Shown here piece by piece: positions 7,765-15,455 of a DNA stretch of 47,254 bases (its first letter is position 1; every line of letters begins with the position of its first letter). Both the position numbers and the translations under genes were made by a program. The notes below the pieces were generated by a model. That model was not told the origin of the DNA. It did not search any database and was given only the letters and a program-made list of their open reading frames with translations. Origin of the DNA: Amycolatopsis sp. (GTDB taxonomy: Bacteria; Actinomycetota; Actinomycetes; Mycobacteriales; Pseudonocardiaceae); contig NZ_JAODNM010000083.1 of NCBI RefSeq assembly GCF_025464955.1, forward strand, positions 1 to 47,254, read 5' to 3'.

Positions 7765-9335
7765 TCACCCCGCCGTGCTGGCGTGCGCCTCTGCCAGTGC
7801 CGCGAACTCCTTCGGCGTCACCTTCTTCACCCGCGTGTTGTCGAACACCCGCTTGCCGGTATGGACCGTGGGGAACACCACCATCTTGTTGCGGCCCAGA
7901 GTCTTGAGCAGCATCCCCCGCCGCGCCGAGACGTCCCCGTCGTTCCATTCTGCGATCAGCGACTCCTCCGACTCCGCCGCCACAGGCTCGGCCGGTATCT
8001 GCTCGGCCAGCGCCTTCTCCTGCGCCTCCAGCGACGCGAGGTCGAGGACCAGCGGCTCGTTGGCCACATCGAACTCATCCATGGTCATCTTGCGTTTCCC
8101 GACCCGCGCTAGCAGATTCCCGCGCAATGCCTTCACCGCGTTGATCTCGTCGGTGACCGACTCCAGCCGCTCGGCGACCTGCGACCGCACCGCCGCCACC
8201 TCCGACGCGTGCCGCTCGTCGGACAACCGCGACACGGTGAACGCGAGCAACTCCTCATCGGTCTCCCGGCGGTCGATGAATACCCGACCGCACCCCGACG
8301 CTGCTTGGCACAGAAATACGTTGACCTTGGCGTACCGTCCTTGTAGAGACGGTCCTTCTGCTTGCGGGCAGTCAACTTGCGCGTACACACCCCGCACCGC
8401 AGAATCCCCGTCCTCACATGCCCCTCACCAGCGATCCGGCCCCGAGCGCGCCCGGCGAACAACGCCTGCAACCGATCGTAGGTTCGCTGGTCCAAGATTG
8501 GCTCACCTTCCAGCCGACCCACGATCTCCCCATCGTGCACGACATACCCACCCAGCGACACGCGTTTCATCGTCGCCGACATCGACGCGTGGACCCACTC
8601 CAGCCCGGTCGCTGTCCGCAGGTTCTCGGCGTTCCACATCTCCACTGCCTCCCCGCCCGACAGCGCGCCAGATACCAGCCCGGCCGCCGCGTCCCTGATG
8701 CCTTCACGTTCGGCTTCCACCAGTTCCGCCGACACCTCGGGCCGGTCGGCATTGGTCTGGCCCTTACTGGGCTTCCAGGTCTGGTCCTTGCCCGCGAACC
8801 CGAACCGGCGCGGCCCACCGGTGGTGCGGCCCTGCTCGCGGAACGTGGTGAACCGCTTCTTCAGCCGCCGCGACGTGTCATCGGACGACCTCGCGGCGTG
8901 GGCAACCTCGATCCGCAGGATGAACCGGTCGTCGGGGTCGGCGAGGTCCCGCGAACCGTGCGCGGAGTACACTTTGTAGCCCCTTTCCGCCAGCTCGATC
9001 AACGTCTCCAGGTCGCGCGGTTGGCGGAAGAGACGGTCGGTGTGCCACACCACGCACCCATCAGACTCACCCGAGGCCACCCGCTCCAGCAGCCGCGCCC
9101 AGCCCGGCCGCCGCACGGTGCGCTTCCACGCCGAGAGGCCGTCCTCAAGTTCGAGGCCCAGCACGCCGCCTGCCCGCTCGATTACCTTGCGGTTGTCGGC
9201 GTGCTGAACCTCGATCTTCTCCAACTCGCCAGTCTCGGGCACCTTGGACAGACGACCGTAGGAATCCAGCACCAACGGCCGCCGCCGTAGGCCCTCGCCA
9301 GCACTACCCTGGTCTGCATCACCCATACCGAGCAC
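7765..9335 (-). pseudogene. Large serine integrase with a frameshift
   Basis: Reading leftward from 9335, the first part has the resolvase catalytic motif YGRLS (Ser30), then DRLFRQPRDLETLIELAE, the recombinase-domain start GPRRFGFAG, and a zinc-ribbon half (LRCGVCTRKLTARKQ, then TYFC). After TYFCAKQRRG the frame is lost. The other frame continues GCGRVFIDRRETDEELLAFT plus a coiled coil (EVAAVRSQVAERLESVTDE) to the end. One missing G in the C-run at 8293-8296 explains the break; repaired, the protein is about 523 residues, normal for the family. The cut falls inside the zinc ribbon, so both halves lack part of the DNA-binding domain. The gene faces away from the chromosomal border, which places the attachment site at 9336-9408. 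Confidence 0.85.
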
Positions 9336-9359
9336 CGTAGGTCAACAGAAGAGTGTTCG

Positions 9360-9386
9360 CCTTGGGTGCGTTGGACGCACCCAAGG
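9360..9386 (-). terminator. Hairpin between the CobW gene and the integrase
   Basis: CCTTGGGTGCGT (9360-9371) and ACGCACCCAAGG (9375-9386) pair perfectly around TGG. A second short hairpin (9395-9400 with 9405-9410) overlaps the cobW stop. Reading leftward it follows the cobW operon, so it can act as its terminator. The element border must also lie in this 73-base gap, so part of the sequence may belong to the attachment site. Confidence 0.65.
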
Positions 9387-9408
9387 TGGCCTTGAGGGTC
9401 TTTCGACC

Positions 9409-10518
9409 CTACGCGTGCACGTGGACGTCGTCCCAGGTGGGGAAAGGGTCCGCGCCGAGGGGTTCGCCGGGGGTGGTGAGGCAGTCGGTGAGGGCTTGCG
9501 ACAGCGCGGCTTTGTCCAGGCCGATGCCGATGAAGACCAGCTCCTGCCGCGCGACCTCGCCGACGCCTTGGGGCTCGAACCGCGCCACCGAACCCGCTTG
9601 CGACCACAGGCCGGTCACCCCAGGCCGTGACGCCAGGGAGAAGAAACCCTTCGACCGCAAGACGTTCCCGAACTCCCCAGTGTCCAAACGGGAACTCACG
9701 AACGCCCACAGCCGCTCCGGGTGGAACGCCGTTTCCGCCCGGAAGACGACACTGGAGATGCCGTACTCCTCGGTCTCGGGCACGTGGTCGCCGTTGAGCT
9801 CGGCGACCCAACCCGGTGCCTCCTGGGCACGGTCGACGTCGTATCGGCCCGTGTCGAGCAGCTTGCGCAGCGGCACGCGGCCGAAGGTGGACGGCACCAC
9901 TTCCGCGCTCGGGTTGAGCCGGCGGAGCACGGCGGTCTGCCGGTCGAGCTCGAACGCGGAGACGAGGTCGGACTTGTTGAGCACCAGCACATCCGCGAAC
10001 TCGACCTGGTCGATCAGCAGGTCGCTGATGGTCCGTTCGTCACCCTCGTACTGGTCGAGCGACCGCTCCGACAGCGAGTCGCCGACCGCGAGCTCCCGCC
10101 CGAAGTTCACCGCGTCGACGACGGTCACCATGGTGTCCAGCCGGGCGGATCCGAGCAGGGCGGCGCCGTCGTCGCGGGCGAACGAGAACGTCGCGGCGAC
10201 CGGCATCGGTTCCGAAATCCCGCTCGATTCGATGAGCAGGTAGTCGAACCGCCCGTCGCGGCACAGCCTGTCGACCTCTTGCAGCAGGTCGTCCCGGAGC
10301 GTGCAGCAGATGCAGCCGTTGGTCATCTCGACGAGCCGCTCCTCGGTACGGGACAGGCTGGACCCGCCCGCCACGAGCGCGGCGTCGATGTTGACCTCGC
10401 TCATGTCGTTGACGATCACCGCCACCCGCAGACGTTCGCGGTTGGCGAGGATGTGGTTGAGCAGCGTCGTCTTGCCCGCGCCGAGGAACCCCGACAGCAC
10501 GGTGACTCCCAGCGTCAT
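9409..10518 (-). CDS. CobW/COG0523-family zinc-metallochaperone GTPase
   Basis: A 369-residue P-loop GTPase: Walker A SGFLGAGKT at residues 9-17, the metal-binding motif C69-I-C-C72 (GCICCTLRDDL), the guanine-specificity motif NKSD, and the C-terminal CobW domain. It ends in a histidine-containing tail (WDDVHVHA). COG0523 proteins next to zinc-free ribosomal genes are typically made during zinc starvation and deliver scarce zinc to client enzymes. ATG 10518 is chosen because it overlaps the L32 stop (ATGA). It is the last gene of the leftward operon that starts at 12174. Confidence 0.9.
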   Translation of the reverse strand: MTLGVTVLSGFLGAGKTTLLNHILANRERLRVAVIVNDMSEVNIDAALVAGGSSLSRTEERLVEMTNGCICCTLRDDLLQEVDRLCRDGRFDYLLIESSGISEPMPVAATFSFARDDGAALLGSARLDTMVTVVDAVNFGRELAVGDSLSERSLDQYEGDERTISDLLIDQVEFADVLVLNKSDLVSAFELDRQTAVLRRLNPSAEVVPSTFGRVPLRKLLDTGRYDVDRAQEAPGWVAELNGDHVPETEEYGISSVVFRAETAFHPERLWAFVSSRLDTGEFGNVLRSKGFFSLASRPGVTGLWSQAGSVARFEPQGVGEVARQELVFIGIGLDKAALSQALTDCLTTPGEPLGADPFPTWDDVHVHA

Positions 10519-10673
10519 CGGGCCAGCCGCTGGAAGTGGTTGACCAGTCTGCGCGGGACCAGCAGCTCCTTGCCGTCGACCTTGATCGGGACCAGGTCGG
10601 GCACCGCGGCCTTCCACTGCGACCGGCGCGACCGGGTGTTGCTGCGCGACGTCTTCCGCTTGGGGACGGCCAT
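10515..10673 (-). CDS. rpmF: Ribosomal protein L32, zinc-independent paralogue
   Basis: A 52-residue protein with the L32 N-terminus MAVPKRKTSRSNTRSRRSQW. The zinc-binding cysteines of the common form are all absent, marking it as a C-minus paralogue that can replace the zinc form. The ATG overlaps the L31 stop by one base and the stop overlaps the cobW start, so translation is coupled along the operon. Small basic protein of the 50S subunit. Confidence 0.9.
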   Translation of the reverse strand: MAVPKRKTSRSNTRSRRSQWKAAVPDLVPIKVDGKELLVPRRLVNHFQRLAR

Positions 10674-10927
10674 TACTTCGAGCCTCGCTTTCCGTAGCGG
10701 CGGTGGAACTTCTCGACCTGACCGGCGGTGTCGAGCACGCGCTGGTTGCCCGTCCAGAACGGGTGCGACCACGAACTGATGTCGACCTGCACGAGCGGGT
10801 AGGTGTGCCCGTCGGTCCACTCGATGGTCCGGTCGGACGTCGCGGTGGAGCGGGTGAGGAACGCGTCTCCGGTCGAAGAGTCCTTGAACACCACAGGGTG
10901 GTAGTCGGGGTGGATACCGGATTTCAC
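10673..10927 (-). CDS. rpmE2: Ribosomal protein L31 type B, zinc-independent
   Basis: An 84-residue protein, from the GTG at 10927, starting VKSGIHPDYHPVVFKDSSTG and ending in HPFWTGNQRVLDTAGQVEKF plus a basic tail, the pattern of type B L31. It has no CxxC motif. Type B L31 replaces the zinc form under zinc limitation and releases zinc for reuse. The GTG lies in the stop codon of the upstream gene (GTGA), which fixes the start. 50S subunit, central protuberance. Confidence 0.93.
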   Translation of the reverse strand: MKSGIHPDYHPVVFKDSSTGDAFLTRSTATSDRTIEWTDGHTYPLVQVDISSWSHPFWTGNQRVLDTAGQVEKFHRRYGKRGSK

Positions 10928-12174
10928 GGGGTTTCGTCCTTTCGGTTGGCGAAGTACACGCCTTCCGGCGTCACTTCGGTGTCTTCGCACGGTTCTTCGT
11001 GCCATTCGCCGAACGGGTCCGGGTAGGCGAGCCAGGCTTTCGGGCCTGCGGCGAGTTCAGCGTCGGTCAGCAGCGCGCCGCGCAAGGCAGCGTCGACTTC
11101 TTCGGGCGACGCCTGGTCGGTGACGACGACGATTTCCTGCGCGCGGTCGCCGAAAACGGGATCCCAGCGCAGGGAGGCCAGCGTGCGGCGCTCGGCCGAG
11201 ACGGCGGCCCAGTCCGGGCCGCCCGGCGCGTCGAGCCACGGCCCGGCGTGCCCGATACCCAAGCCGCCGCCGGCTGACTCGATCCACAGCGCCATGTCCG
11301 ACTGGCTGGCGACCCAGGCGCGCCCGCGAGTCCGGACGACGCCGTCGAGCAGCACGTCGATCGCGTCGTGCAGCCGTTCGGGGTGGAACGGCCGCTGGGC
11401 GGTGAAGGTGAGCAGCGCGATGCCGCAGTCGGCGTGCAGCGGCGGTTGGCCGCGCAGCAGTGGGCCGTGCATGTCGGTGACCTCGCCCCGGCGCGCGTCG
11501 GTGGGCACGGTGGCCACCAGCGCACAGGCGTCGACGGCGGAGAGTTCGACGCGGGGGATCGAGGGGGCGACCCGGTCGAGGATCGCTGACGCCTTCGCGG
11601 CGCTCCAAGCGTCCGTCGCCGAACCGGCGAGGACGAGCACGTCGGCGAACTCGACCTGAGCCAGCGCGACCTGGGCGATCGTGCGGTCGTCCTCGGGGCT
11701 CGCGCGCATGCCGCGTTCGGCGAGCGTCTCGTCGCCTGTGGTGTCGGCGAGCCAGCTTTCGCAGTCGACGACCGTGAACACCGCGCGCAGGTCGACGTCC
11801 TGGCACACGGGGTGGTCGCCGACGAGGACGTTCCGGATCGCCCAGCTGACCGGCTCGGGTTCCATCGCCTCGTCGAGCCGCAGGACGATGCGCTCCACCT
11901 GCGGCATCCGGGCGAGCTTGCGCAGCAGCGGCAGGAGGTCCTCGCGCAGGGTGCAGGACACGCAGCCGTGGGCGAGTTCCAGCACGGTCAGCTGGTCGCG
12001 CGGGCCGAGCTGGATCCGGCGCCGGACGATGCCGGAGGTGATCTCGCGCAGGTCGTGGTGGACCACCGCGGTACCTGGCGCACCCGTCCGGAACTTCTCC
12101 GCGAGTGCGCTGTTGGGTCCCGGTCCGAGGCCGGTGATGAGGAATAAGGGCACGCGCGGACGTTGTTGGGTCAT
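10924..12174 (-). CDS. Degenerate CobW-like protein, probable Mrf/Rv0106-type factor
   Basis: A 416-residue protein with CobW architecture but a ruined P-loop: the Walker A position reads ITGLGPGPNSALAEKF, lacking GKT. The cysteine motif is HGCVSCTLREDL (C-x2-C) instead of CxCC. In mycobacteria a related protein in the zinc-free ribosomal operon (Mrf, M. smegmatis; Rv0106 in M. tuberculosis) recruits the hibernation factor Mpy to C-minus ribosomes rather than acting as a GTPase. The loss of GKT fits that role. It is the first gene of the leftward operon, starting 15 bases from the Zur-like site. ATG 12174 is chosen over an upstream ATG that would lie inside the operator. Confidence 0.8.
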   Translation of the reverse strand: MTQQRPRVPLFLITGLGPGPNSALAEKFRTGAPGTAVVHHDLREITSGIVRRRIQLGPRDQLTVLELAHGCVSCTLREDLLPLLRKLARMPQVERIVLRLDEAMEPEPVSWAIRNVLVGDHPVCQDVDLRAVFTVVDCESWLADTTGDETLAERGMRASPEDDRTIAQVALAQVEFADVLVLAGSATDAWSAAKASAILDRVAPSIPRVELSAVDACALVATVPTDARRGEVTDMHGPLLRGQPPLHADCGIALLTFTAQRPFHPERLHDAIDVLLDGVVRTRGRAWVASQSDMALWIESAGGGLGIGHAGPWLDAPGGPDWAAVSAERRTLASLRWDPVFGDRAQEIVVVTDQASPEEVDAALRGALLTDAELAAGPKAWLAYPDPFGEWHEEPCEDTEVTPEGVYFANRKDETP

Positions 12175-12188
12175 CTGTGTAGAGTAAA

Positions 12189-12203
12189 TGAAAACGAAAA
12201 CCA
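12189..12203. promoter_or_regulatory. Candidate Zur operator between divergent C-minus ribosomal operons
   Basis: TGAAAACGAAAACCA matches the left half of the actinobacterial Zur box (TGAAAATGATTTTCA) perfectly and the right half only in part. It is the only AT-rich stretch in the 49-base gap and sits upstream of both operons. Zur represses such paralogues when zinc is sufficient. The asymmetric right half keeps this at moderate confidence. Confidence 0.6.
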
Positions 12204-12223
12204 ATACCAACTTGGGAGGGCGC

Positions 12224-12460
12224 GTGTCCGCCGTGTGTCAGGTCACCGGCCGCAAACCGGGCTATGGCAAACAGGTCTCGCACTCGCACCGGCGCACTTC
12301 GCGGCGCTGGGAGCCGAACCTGCAGATCCACCGGTACTGGCTGCCCAGTGAAGGGCGCTGGATCCGGCTGCGGGTCTCGGTCAAGGGCATGAAGACGATC
12401 GACAAGCGCGGGATCGAGGCGGTCGCCGCCGAACTGCGCGCCAGGGGAGTGAAGCTGTAG
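12224..12460 (+). CDS. rpmB: Ribosomal protein L28, zinc-independent paralogue
   Basis: A 78-residue L28 starting VSAVCQVTGRKPGYGKQVSH and continuing SHRRTSRRWEPNLQ. The zinc form has a C-x2-C pair at the start; here the second cysteine is threonine (CQVTG), so zinc is not bound. GTG 12224 follows a strong GGGAGGG site at 12214-12220 and yields the family's normal length. First gene of the rightward operon. Confidence 0.93.
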   Translation: MSAVCQVTGRKPGYGKQVSHSHRRTSRRWEPNLQIHRYWLPSEGRWIRLRVSVKGMKTIDKRGIEAVAAELRARGVKL

Positions 12461-12627
12461 TGGCCAAGAGCAACGACGTCCGGCCGATCATCAAACTGCG
12501 GTCCACCGCGGGGACCGGCTACACCTACGTGACGAAGAAGAACCGCCGCAACGACCCGGACCGGATGGTCCTGCGCAAGTACGACCCGGTCGCGCGCAAG
12601 CACGTCGAGTTCAAGGAGGACCGCTGA
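12460..12627 (+). CDS. rpmG: Ribosomal protein L33, zinc-independent paralogue
   Basis: A 55-residue protein from a GTG overlapping the L28 stop (TAGTG): AKSNDVRPIIKLRSTAGTGY, then TYVTKKNRRNDPDRMVLRKY. It contains no cysteine, so it is the C-minus form. The stop overlaps the next ATG (TGATG), so the four genes of this operon are translationally coupled. It was too short to appear as an obvious reading frame but the match to L33 is clear along its whole length. Confidence 0.93.
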   Translation: MAKSNDVRPIIKLRSTAGTGYTYVTKKNRRNDPDRMVLRKYDPVARKHVEFKEDR

Positions 12628-12932
12628 TGGCCAAGCAGTCGAAGATCGCGAAGAACGAGCAGCGCAAGGCCGTCGTCGCCCGCCACGCCGCTCGACGCGC
12701 GGAACTGAAGGCCGCCGTGGTCTCGCCGAAGTCGTCGCCCGAGCAGAAGGCCGCCGCGGTGTCCGCCCTGCAGTCCCTGCCCCGGGACGCCAGCCCGACA
12801 CGCGTGCGCAACCGCGACGTCGCCGACGGACGTCCTCGCGGCTACCTGCGCAAGTTCGGCCTGTCGCGGGTCCGCATGCGTCAGATGGCGCACAATGGCG
12901 AACTGCCCGGCGTGTCGAAGTCGAGCTGGTGA
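12627..12932 (+). CDS. rpsN: Ribosomal protein S14, zinc-independent long form
   Basis: A 101-residue S14 (MAKQSKIAKNEQRKAVVARH; PRGYLRKFGLSRVRMRQMAH). The long form without the CxxC...CxxC zinc ribbon replaces the 61-residue zinc form during zinc limitation. The family-typical NRD...GRPRGYLRKFGLSR segment is intact. It overlaps its neighbours on both sides. 30S head. Confidence 0.95.
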   Translation: MAKQSKIAKNEQRKAVVARHAARRAELKAAVVSPKSSPEQKAAAVSALQSLPRDASPTRVRNRDVADGRPRGYLRKFGLSRVRMRQMAHNGELPGVSKSSW

Positions 12933-13177
12933 CGCGCATGGCCAAGCCGATCCGGGACCGCCCTGGCAAGAAGAAGCGCAACCTGCTCGCCGCCGAGGGG
13001 GTGTCCGAAGTGGACTGGAAGGACGTGAACCTGCTGCGCAAGTTCATCTCCGACCGCGGCAAGATCCGCGCCCGCCGCGTCACCGGGCTCACCCCGCAAC
13101 AACAGAAGCAGGTCGCCACGGCGATCAAGAACGCCCGCGAGATGGCCTTGCTGCCTTACTCGAGCACCGGGCGCTGA
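12929..13177 (+). CDS. rpsR: Ribosomal protein S18, zinc-independent paralogue
   Basis: An 82-residue S18 from GTG 12929 (overlapping the S14 stop), or 79 residues from ATG 12938, which starts MAKPIRDRPGKKKRNLLAAE. The core VDWKDVNLLRKFISDRGKIR ARRVTG is typical. The zinc form has a cysteine near the start; this one has none. Last gene of the operon, followed at once by a 22-bp hairpin. The choice between the two starts is uncertain. Confidence 0.93.
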   Translation: MTRMAKPIRDRPGKKKRNLLAAEGVSEVDWKDVNLLRKFISDRGKIRARRVTGLTPQQQKQVATAIKNAREMALLPYSSTGR

Positions 13178-13182
13178 CGAGG

Positions 13183-13241
13183 ACTCGTGAGCGTTGCGGC
13201 CGGTACTAACCCGGTACTAACCGGCCGCAACGCTCACGAGT
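13183..13241 (+). terminator. Perfect 22-bp hairpin after the S18 gene
   Basis: Arms 13183-13204 and 13220-13241 are exact complements. The loop region contains a ten-base direct repeat (CGGTACTAAC at 13201 and 13212). It starts five bases after the S18 stop and ends just before the next gene, so it ends the Zur operon. No T-run is present. Confidence 0.85.
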
Positions 13242-13255
13242 GGCAAACTGGGCGT

Positions 13256-13663
13256 ATGAGCGAAAGCGCGGAGGCCGCACCCGAGAACGACCCGGAACTG
13301 ATCGAGCTGTGGGCCAAGGTGTTCGGGTTCGCCCGCACGGGTGAGACCGAGAGCCTCGCCGCTTACGTCGACGCCGGTATCCCGGCCAACCTCACCAACG
13401 ACCGGGGCGACACGCTCCTGATGCTCGCGGCTTACCACGGGCACCCCGAAACCGTCGCCGCGCTGCTCAAGCGTGGTGCGGAGCCGGACCGGCTCAACGA
13501 CCGCGGCCAGAGCCCGCTGGCCGGCGCGGTGTTCAAGAGCGAACCCGACGTCGTCAAGGCATTGCTCGACGCCGGCGCCGACCCGTCAGTCGGGAGCCCG
13601 TCCGCGATCGAGACCGCTGCCATGTTCGGCAACACCGAGCTGCTGGCCCTGCTCGAGCGCTGA
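13256..13663 (+). CDS. Ankyrin-repeat protein
   Basis: A 135-residue cytoplasmic protein with about three ankyrin repeats: NDRGDTLLMLAAYHGHPETV, LNDRGQSPLAGAVFKSEPDV and a degenerate third (SAIETAAMFGNTELLALLE). The repeat spacing is the usual 33 residues. An acidic N-terminal helix precedes them (DPELIELWAKVFGFARTGET). Similar stand-alone ankyrin proteins are common in actinobacteria; their partner is not predictable. The ATG at 13256 lies just after the hairpin. It is 27 bases from the siroheme gene on the same strand. Confidence 0.88.
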   Translation: MSESAEAAPENDPELIELWAKVFGFARTGETESLAAYVDAGIPANLTNDRGDTLLMLAAYHGHPETVAALLKRGAEPDRLNDRGQSPLAGAVFKSEPDVVKALLDAGADPSVGSPSAIETAAMFGNTELLALLER

Positions 13664-13674
13664 GCACGCCCGTT

Positions 13675-13696
13675 AGGCATGCTTGTCGGCATGCCT
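13675..13696. repeat. Inverted repeat spanning the start codon of the siroheme gene
   Basis: AGGCATGC (13675-13682) and GCATGCCT (13689-13696) are exact inverses around TTGTCG. The right arm contains the preferred ATG at 13691 and the left arm contains the alternative ATG at 13679. In RNA this would hide the start; in DNA it could be an operator. No clear ribosome-binding site precedes either start. Confidence 0.55.
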
Positions 13697-14905
13697 GATG
13701 ACCCCCACTACCTCTCCGGCCTCGATCTCTCCGGCCGGCGCGTCGTCATGGTCGGCGGCGGCACGGTCGCCCAGCGCAGGCTTCCCCGCCTGGTCGGGGC
13801 CGGTGCGCTGGTCGAGGTGATCTCACCGGAGACCACGCCTTCGGTCAGCGGGATGGTCGACTCCGGCGAGATCGTGTGGCACCGGCGCGAGTACGCCGAT
13901 GGCGATCTCGAAGGTGCCTGGTACGCGCTGGCCTGCACCGATGACGCCGAGGTCAACGCCGCCGTGTGTGCCGAGGGCGAGCGGGCCAGGGTGTTCTGCG
14001 TTCGCGCGGACTCCGGCACCGACGGCAGCGCGGTGACACCGGCTTCCGGACGTCACGGCGGGCTGCTCGTCGGTGTCCTCTCGGGCGGAGAGCCGCTGCG
14101 CTCGGCCGCGGTCCGCGACAGCATCCTCGACGGCCTGCGCGCCGGAGTCGTCGAGGACGGGCGGGTGCCGAAGGTCGACGAGCTGCCCGGAGTCGCGCTG
14201 GTCGGCGGGGGACCGGGTGACCCCGAACTGATCACCGTCCGCGGCCGCCGGCTGCTGGCGCGCGCGGACGTCGTCGTGGTCGACCGCTTGGCCCCCCGTG
14301 AGCTGCTGGACGAGCTGGCGCCCGAGGTCGAGATCGTCGACGCCGCGAAGATCCCCTACGGGCGTGCCGCGAGCCAGGAAGTGATCAACGCCACGATCAT
14401 CGAACACGCCAAGGCCGGGAAGTTCGTCGTCCGGCTCAAGGGCGGTGACCCGTACCTGTTCGGGCGCGGTTTCGAGGAGTTCCTCGCCTGTGTCGAGGCC
14501 GGCGTCCCGGTGACCATGGTCCCCGGAATCACCAGCGCCTTCGCCGTTCCCGCGGTGGCCGACGTGCCGGTGACGCACCGCGGCGTCGCGCACGAGGTCG
14601 TCGTCGTGTCGGGGCATGTGGCGCCCGGGCACGAGAAGTCGCTCGTGGACTGGCCGGCGCTGGGTCGTCTGCGCGGCACGATCGTGCTGATGATGGGCGT
14701 CGAACGGCTCGAGGAGTTCGCCGCCGCGCTGCTCGACGGCGGCCGCCCCGGCGACACCCCGGTGGCGATCATCGAGGACGGGACCATGCGCACCGAGCGC
14801 GTCCTGCGGTCCACATTGGACTCCGTCGCGGCCGAAGCGAAAGCCGCTGCCGTCCGCCCGCCGGCCGTCATCGTCATCGGCCCGGTCGCGGGGCTCGCGG
14901 GCTAG
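13691..14905 (+). CDS. cysG: Siroheme synthase: precorrin-2 dehydrogenase fused to uroporphyrinogen-III methyltransferase
   Basis: A 404-residue two-domain enzyme. Residues 1-150 are an NAD-binding precorrin-2 dehydrogenase (SGRRVVMVGGGTVAQRRLPR). From about 163 comes the SAM-dependent uroporphyrinogen-III C-methyltransferase: VALVGGGPGDPELITVRGRR, the VRLKGGDPYLFGRG signature, and VPGITSAFAVPA. Together they convert uroporphyrinogen III to sirohydrochlorin (and possibly siroheme), the cofactor of sulfite and nitrite reductases, and a precursor of cobalamin. No sulfite reductase is seen nearby. The start at 13691 gives the usual N-terminus; 13679 is possible. Confidence 0.93.
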   Translation: MPDDPHYLSGLDLSGRRVVMVGGGTVAQRRLPRLVGAGALVEVISPETTPSVSGMVDSGEIVWHRREYADGDLEGAWYALACTDDAEVNAAVCAEGERARVFCVRADSGTDGSAVTPASGRHGGLLVGVLSGGEPLRSAAVRDSILDGLRAGVVEDGRVPKVDELPGVALVGGGPGDPELITVRGRRLLARADVVVVDRLAPRELLDELAPEVEIVDAAKIPYGRAASQEVINATIIEHAKAGKFVVRLKGGDPYLFGRGFEEFLACVEAGVPVTMVPGITSAFAVPAVADVPVTHRGVAHEVVVVSGHVAPGHEKSLVDWPALGRLRGTIVLMMGVERLEEFAAALLDGGRPGDTPVAIIEDGTMRTERVLRSTLDSVAAEAKAAAVRPPAVIVIGPVAGLAG

Positions 14906-14954
14906 TCGGACTTCCGCCGGCCTCGTCGAGGATCGAAGGCTATCTTGCCAGCTA

Positions 14955-14967
14955 TTGCATCCAATAT
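14955..14967. promoter_or_regulatory. GCATCCAAT site upstream of the cupin gene
   Basis: GCATCCAAT at 14957-14965 lies in an AT-rich patch 68 bases before the cupin start. The same nine bases occur at 16243-16251, upstream of the esterase gene. The GntR regulator encoded between the two sites is the obvious candidate to bind both. Confidence 0.45.
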
Positions 14968-15032
14968 CGTGGTTTTGCATACTAAGGCCATGCTTCAAGA
15001 TGTGCGCGCCCCCTGAGGAGGGAAGACGAACA

Positions 15033-15455
15033 ATGGAAATGGCCAAGCGCGACTTCAGCCCCAACCCCGGCGACACACTGCTCTTCGAGAACGACCGCGT
15101 CCGTGTGTGGTCCATGACCCTGGGTCCCCACGAGGAGTTCGCCTTCCACGAGCACCACCACGACCACGTCATCATCTGGCCGTGGTCCGGCAGCGTCCAG
15201 GGCCAGCAGTACCTGCCGCAGGAGTACGGCGAGGGTAAGTGGGGCATGGCCCAGCACGCCGAACCGGGGTTCGTCATGGCGAAGACGGTCGGGACGGACC
15301 GGCCGCTGACCCCGCACCGCGTGCGCAACCTGCGCGACGAAACCGTCGAGCACTTCATCATCGAGCTGCTCGAGGCGTCGCCGAGCAGCACCGAACAGCC
15401 ATGGCAGCACAACGGACGCGGGGACTTCAGCGTCGACGGCGCAGCGGACTCCTAG
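15033..15455 (+). CDS. Cupin-domain protein
   Basis: A 140-residue single-domain cupin. The metal-binding first motif is rich in histidine (GPHEEFAFHEHHHDHVIIWP), and the second motif lies near HFIIELLE at the end of the barrel. Cupins of this size act as small dioxygenases, isomerases or ligand-binding proteins in catabolic clusters. ATG 15033 is chosen for the GAGGAGGGA site 11 bases upstream. It converges on the GntR gene with a 4-base overlap of stops. Substrate unknown. Confidence 0.85.
   Translation: MEMAKRDFSPNPGDTLLFENDRVRVWSMTLGPHEEFAFHEHHHDHVIIWPWSGSVQGQQYLPQEYGEGKWGMAQHAEPGFVMAKTVGTDRPLTPHRVRNLRDETVEHFIIELLEASPSSTEQPWQHNGRGDFSVDGAADS

Noticed and set aside
7304..8698. 464-codon plus-strand open frame across the integrase region
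   Set aside because: It runs antisense to the integrase and the unknown cargo gene and is Ser/Thr/Arg-rich with no recognisable fold. The minus-strand serine recombinase motifs are clear in both halves.
8418..9290. Plus-strand frame of 290 codons opposite the integrase N-terminus
   Set aside because: Antisense shadow; Pro/Arg/His-rich with no motif, while YGRLS and DRLFR lie on the other strand.
1..9400. Possible prophage
   Set aside because: No capsid, portal, terminase or tail genes. The FtsK-like translocase plus Spd-like proteins and integrase fit a conjugative element.
13823..15412. 529-codon minus-strand open frame opposite cysG and the cupin gene
   Set aside because: No motif and biased composition; both plus-strand genes are well supported.
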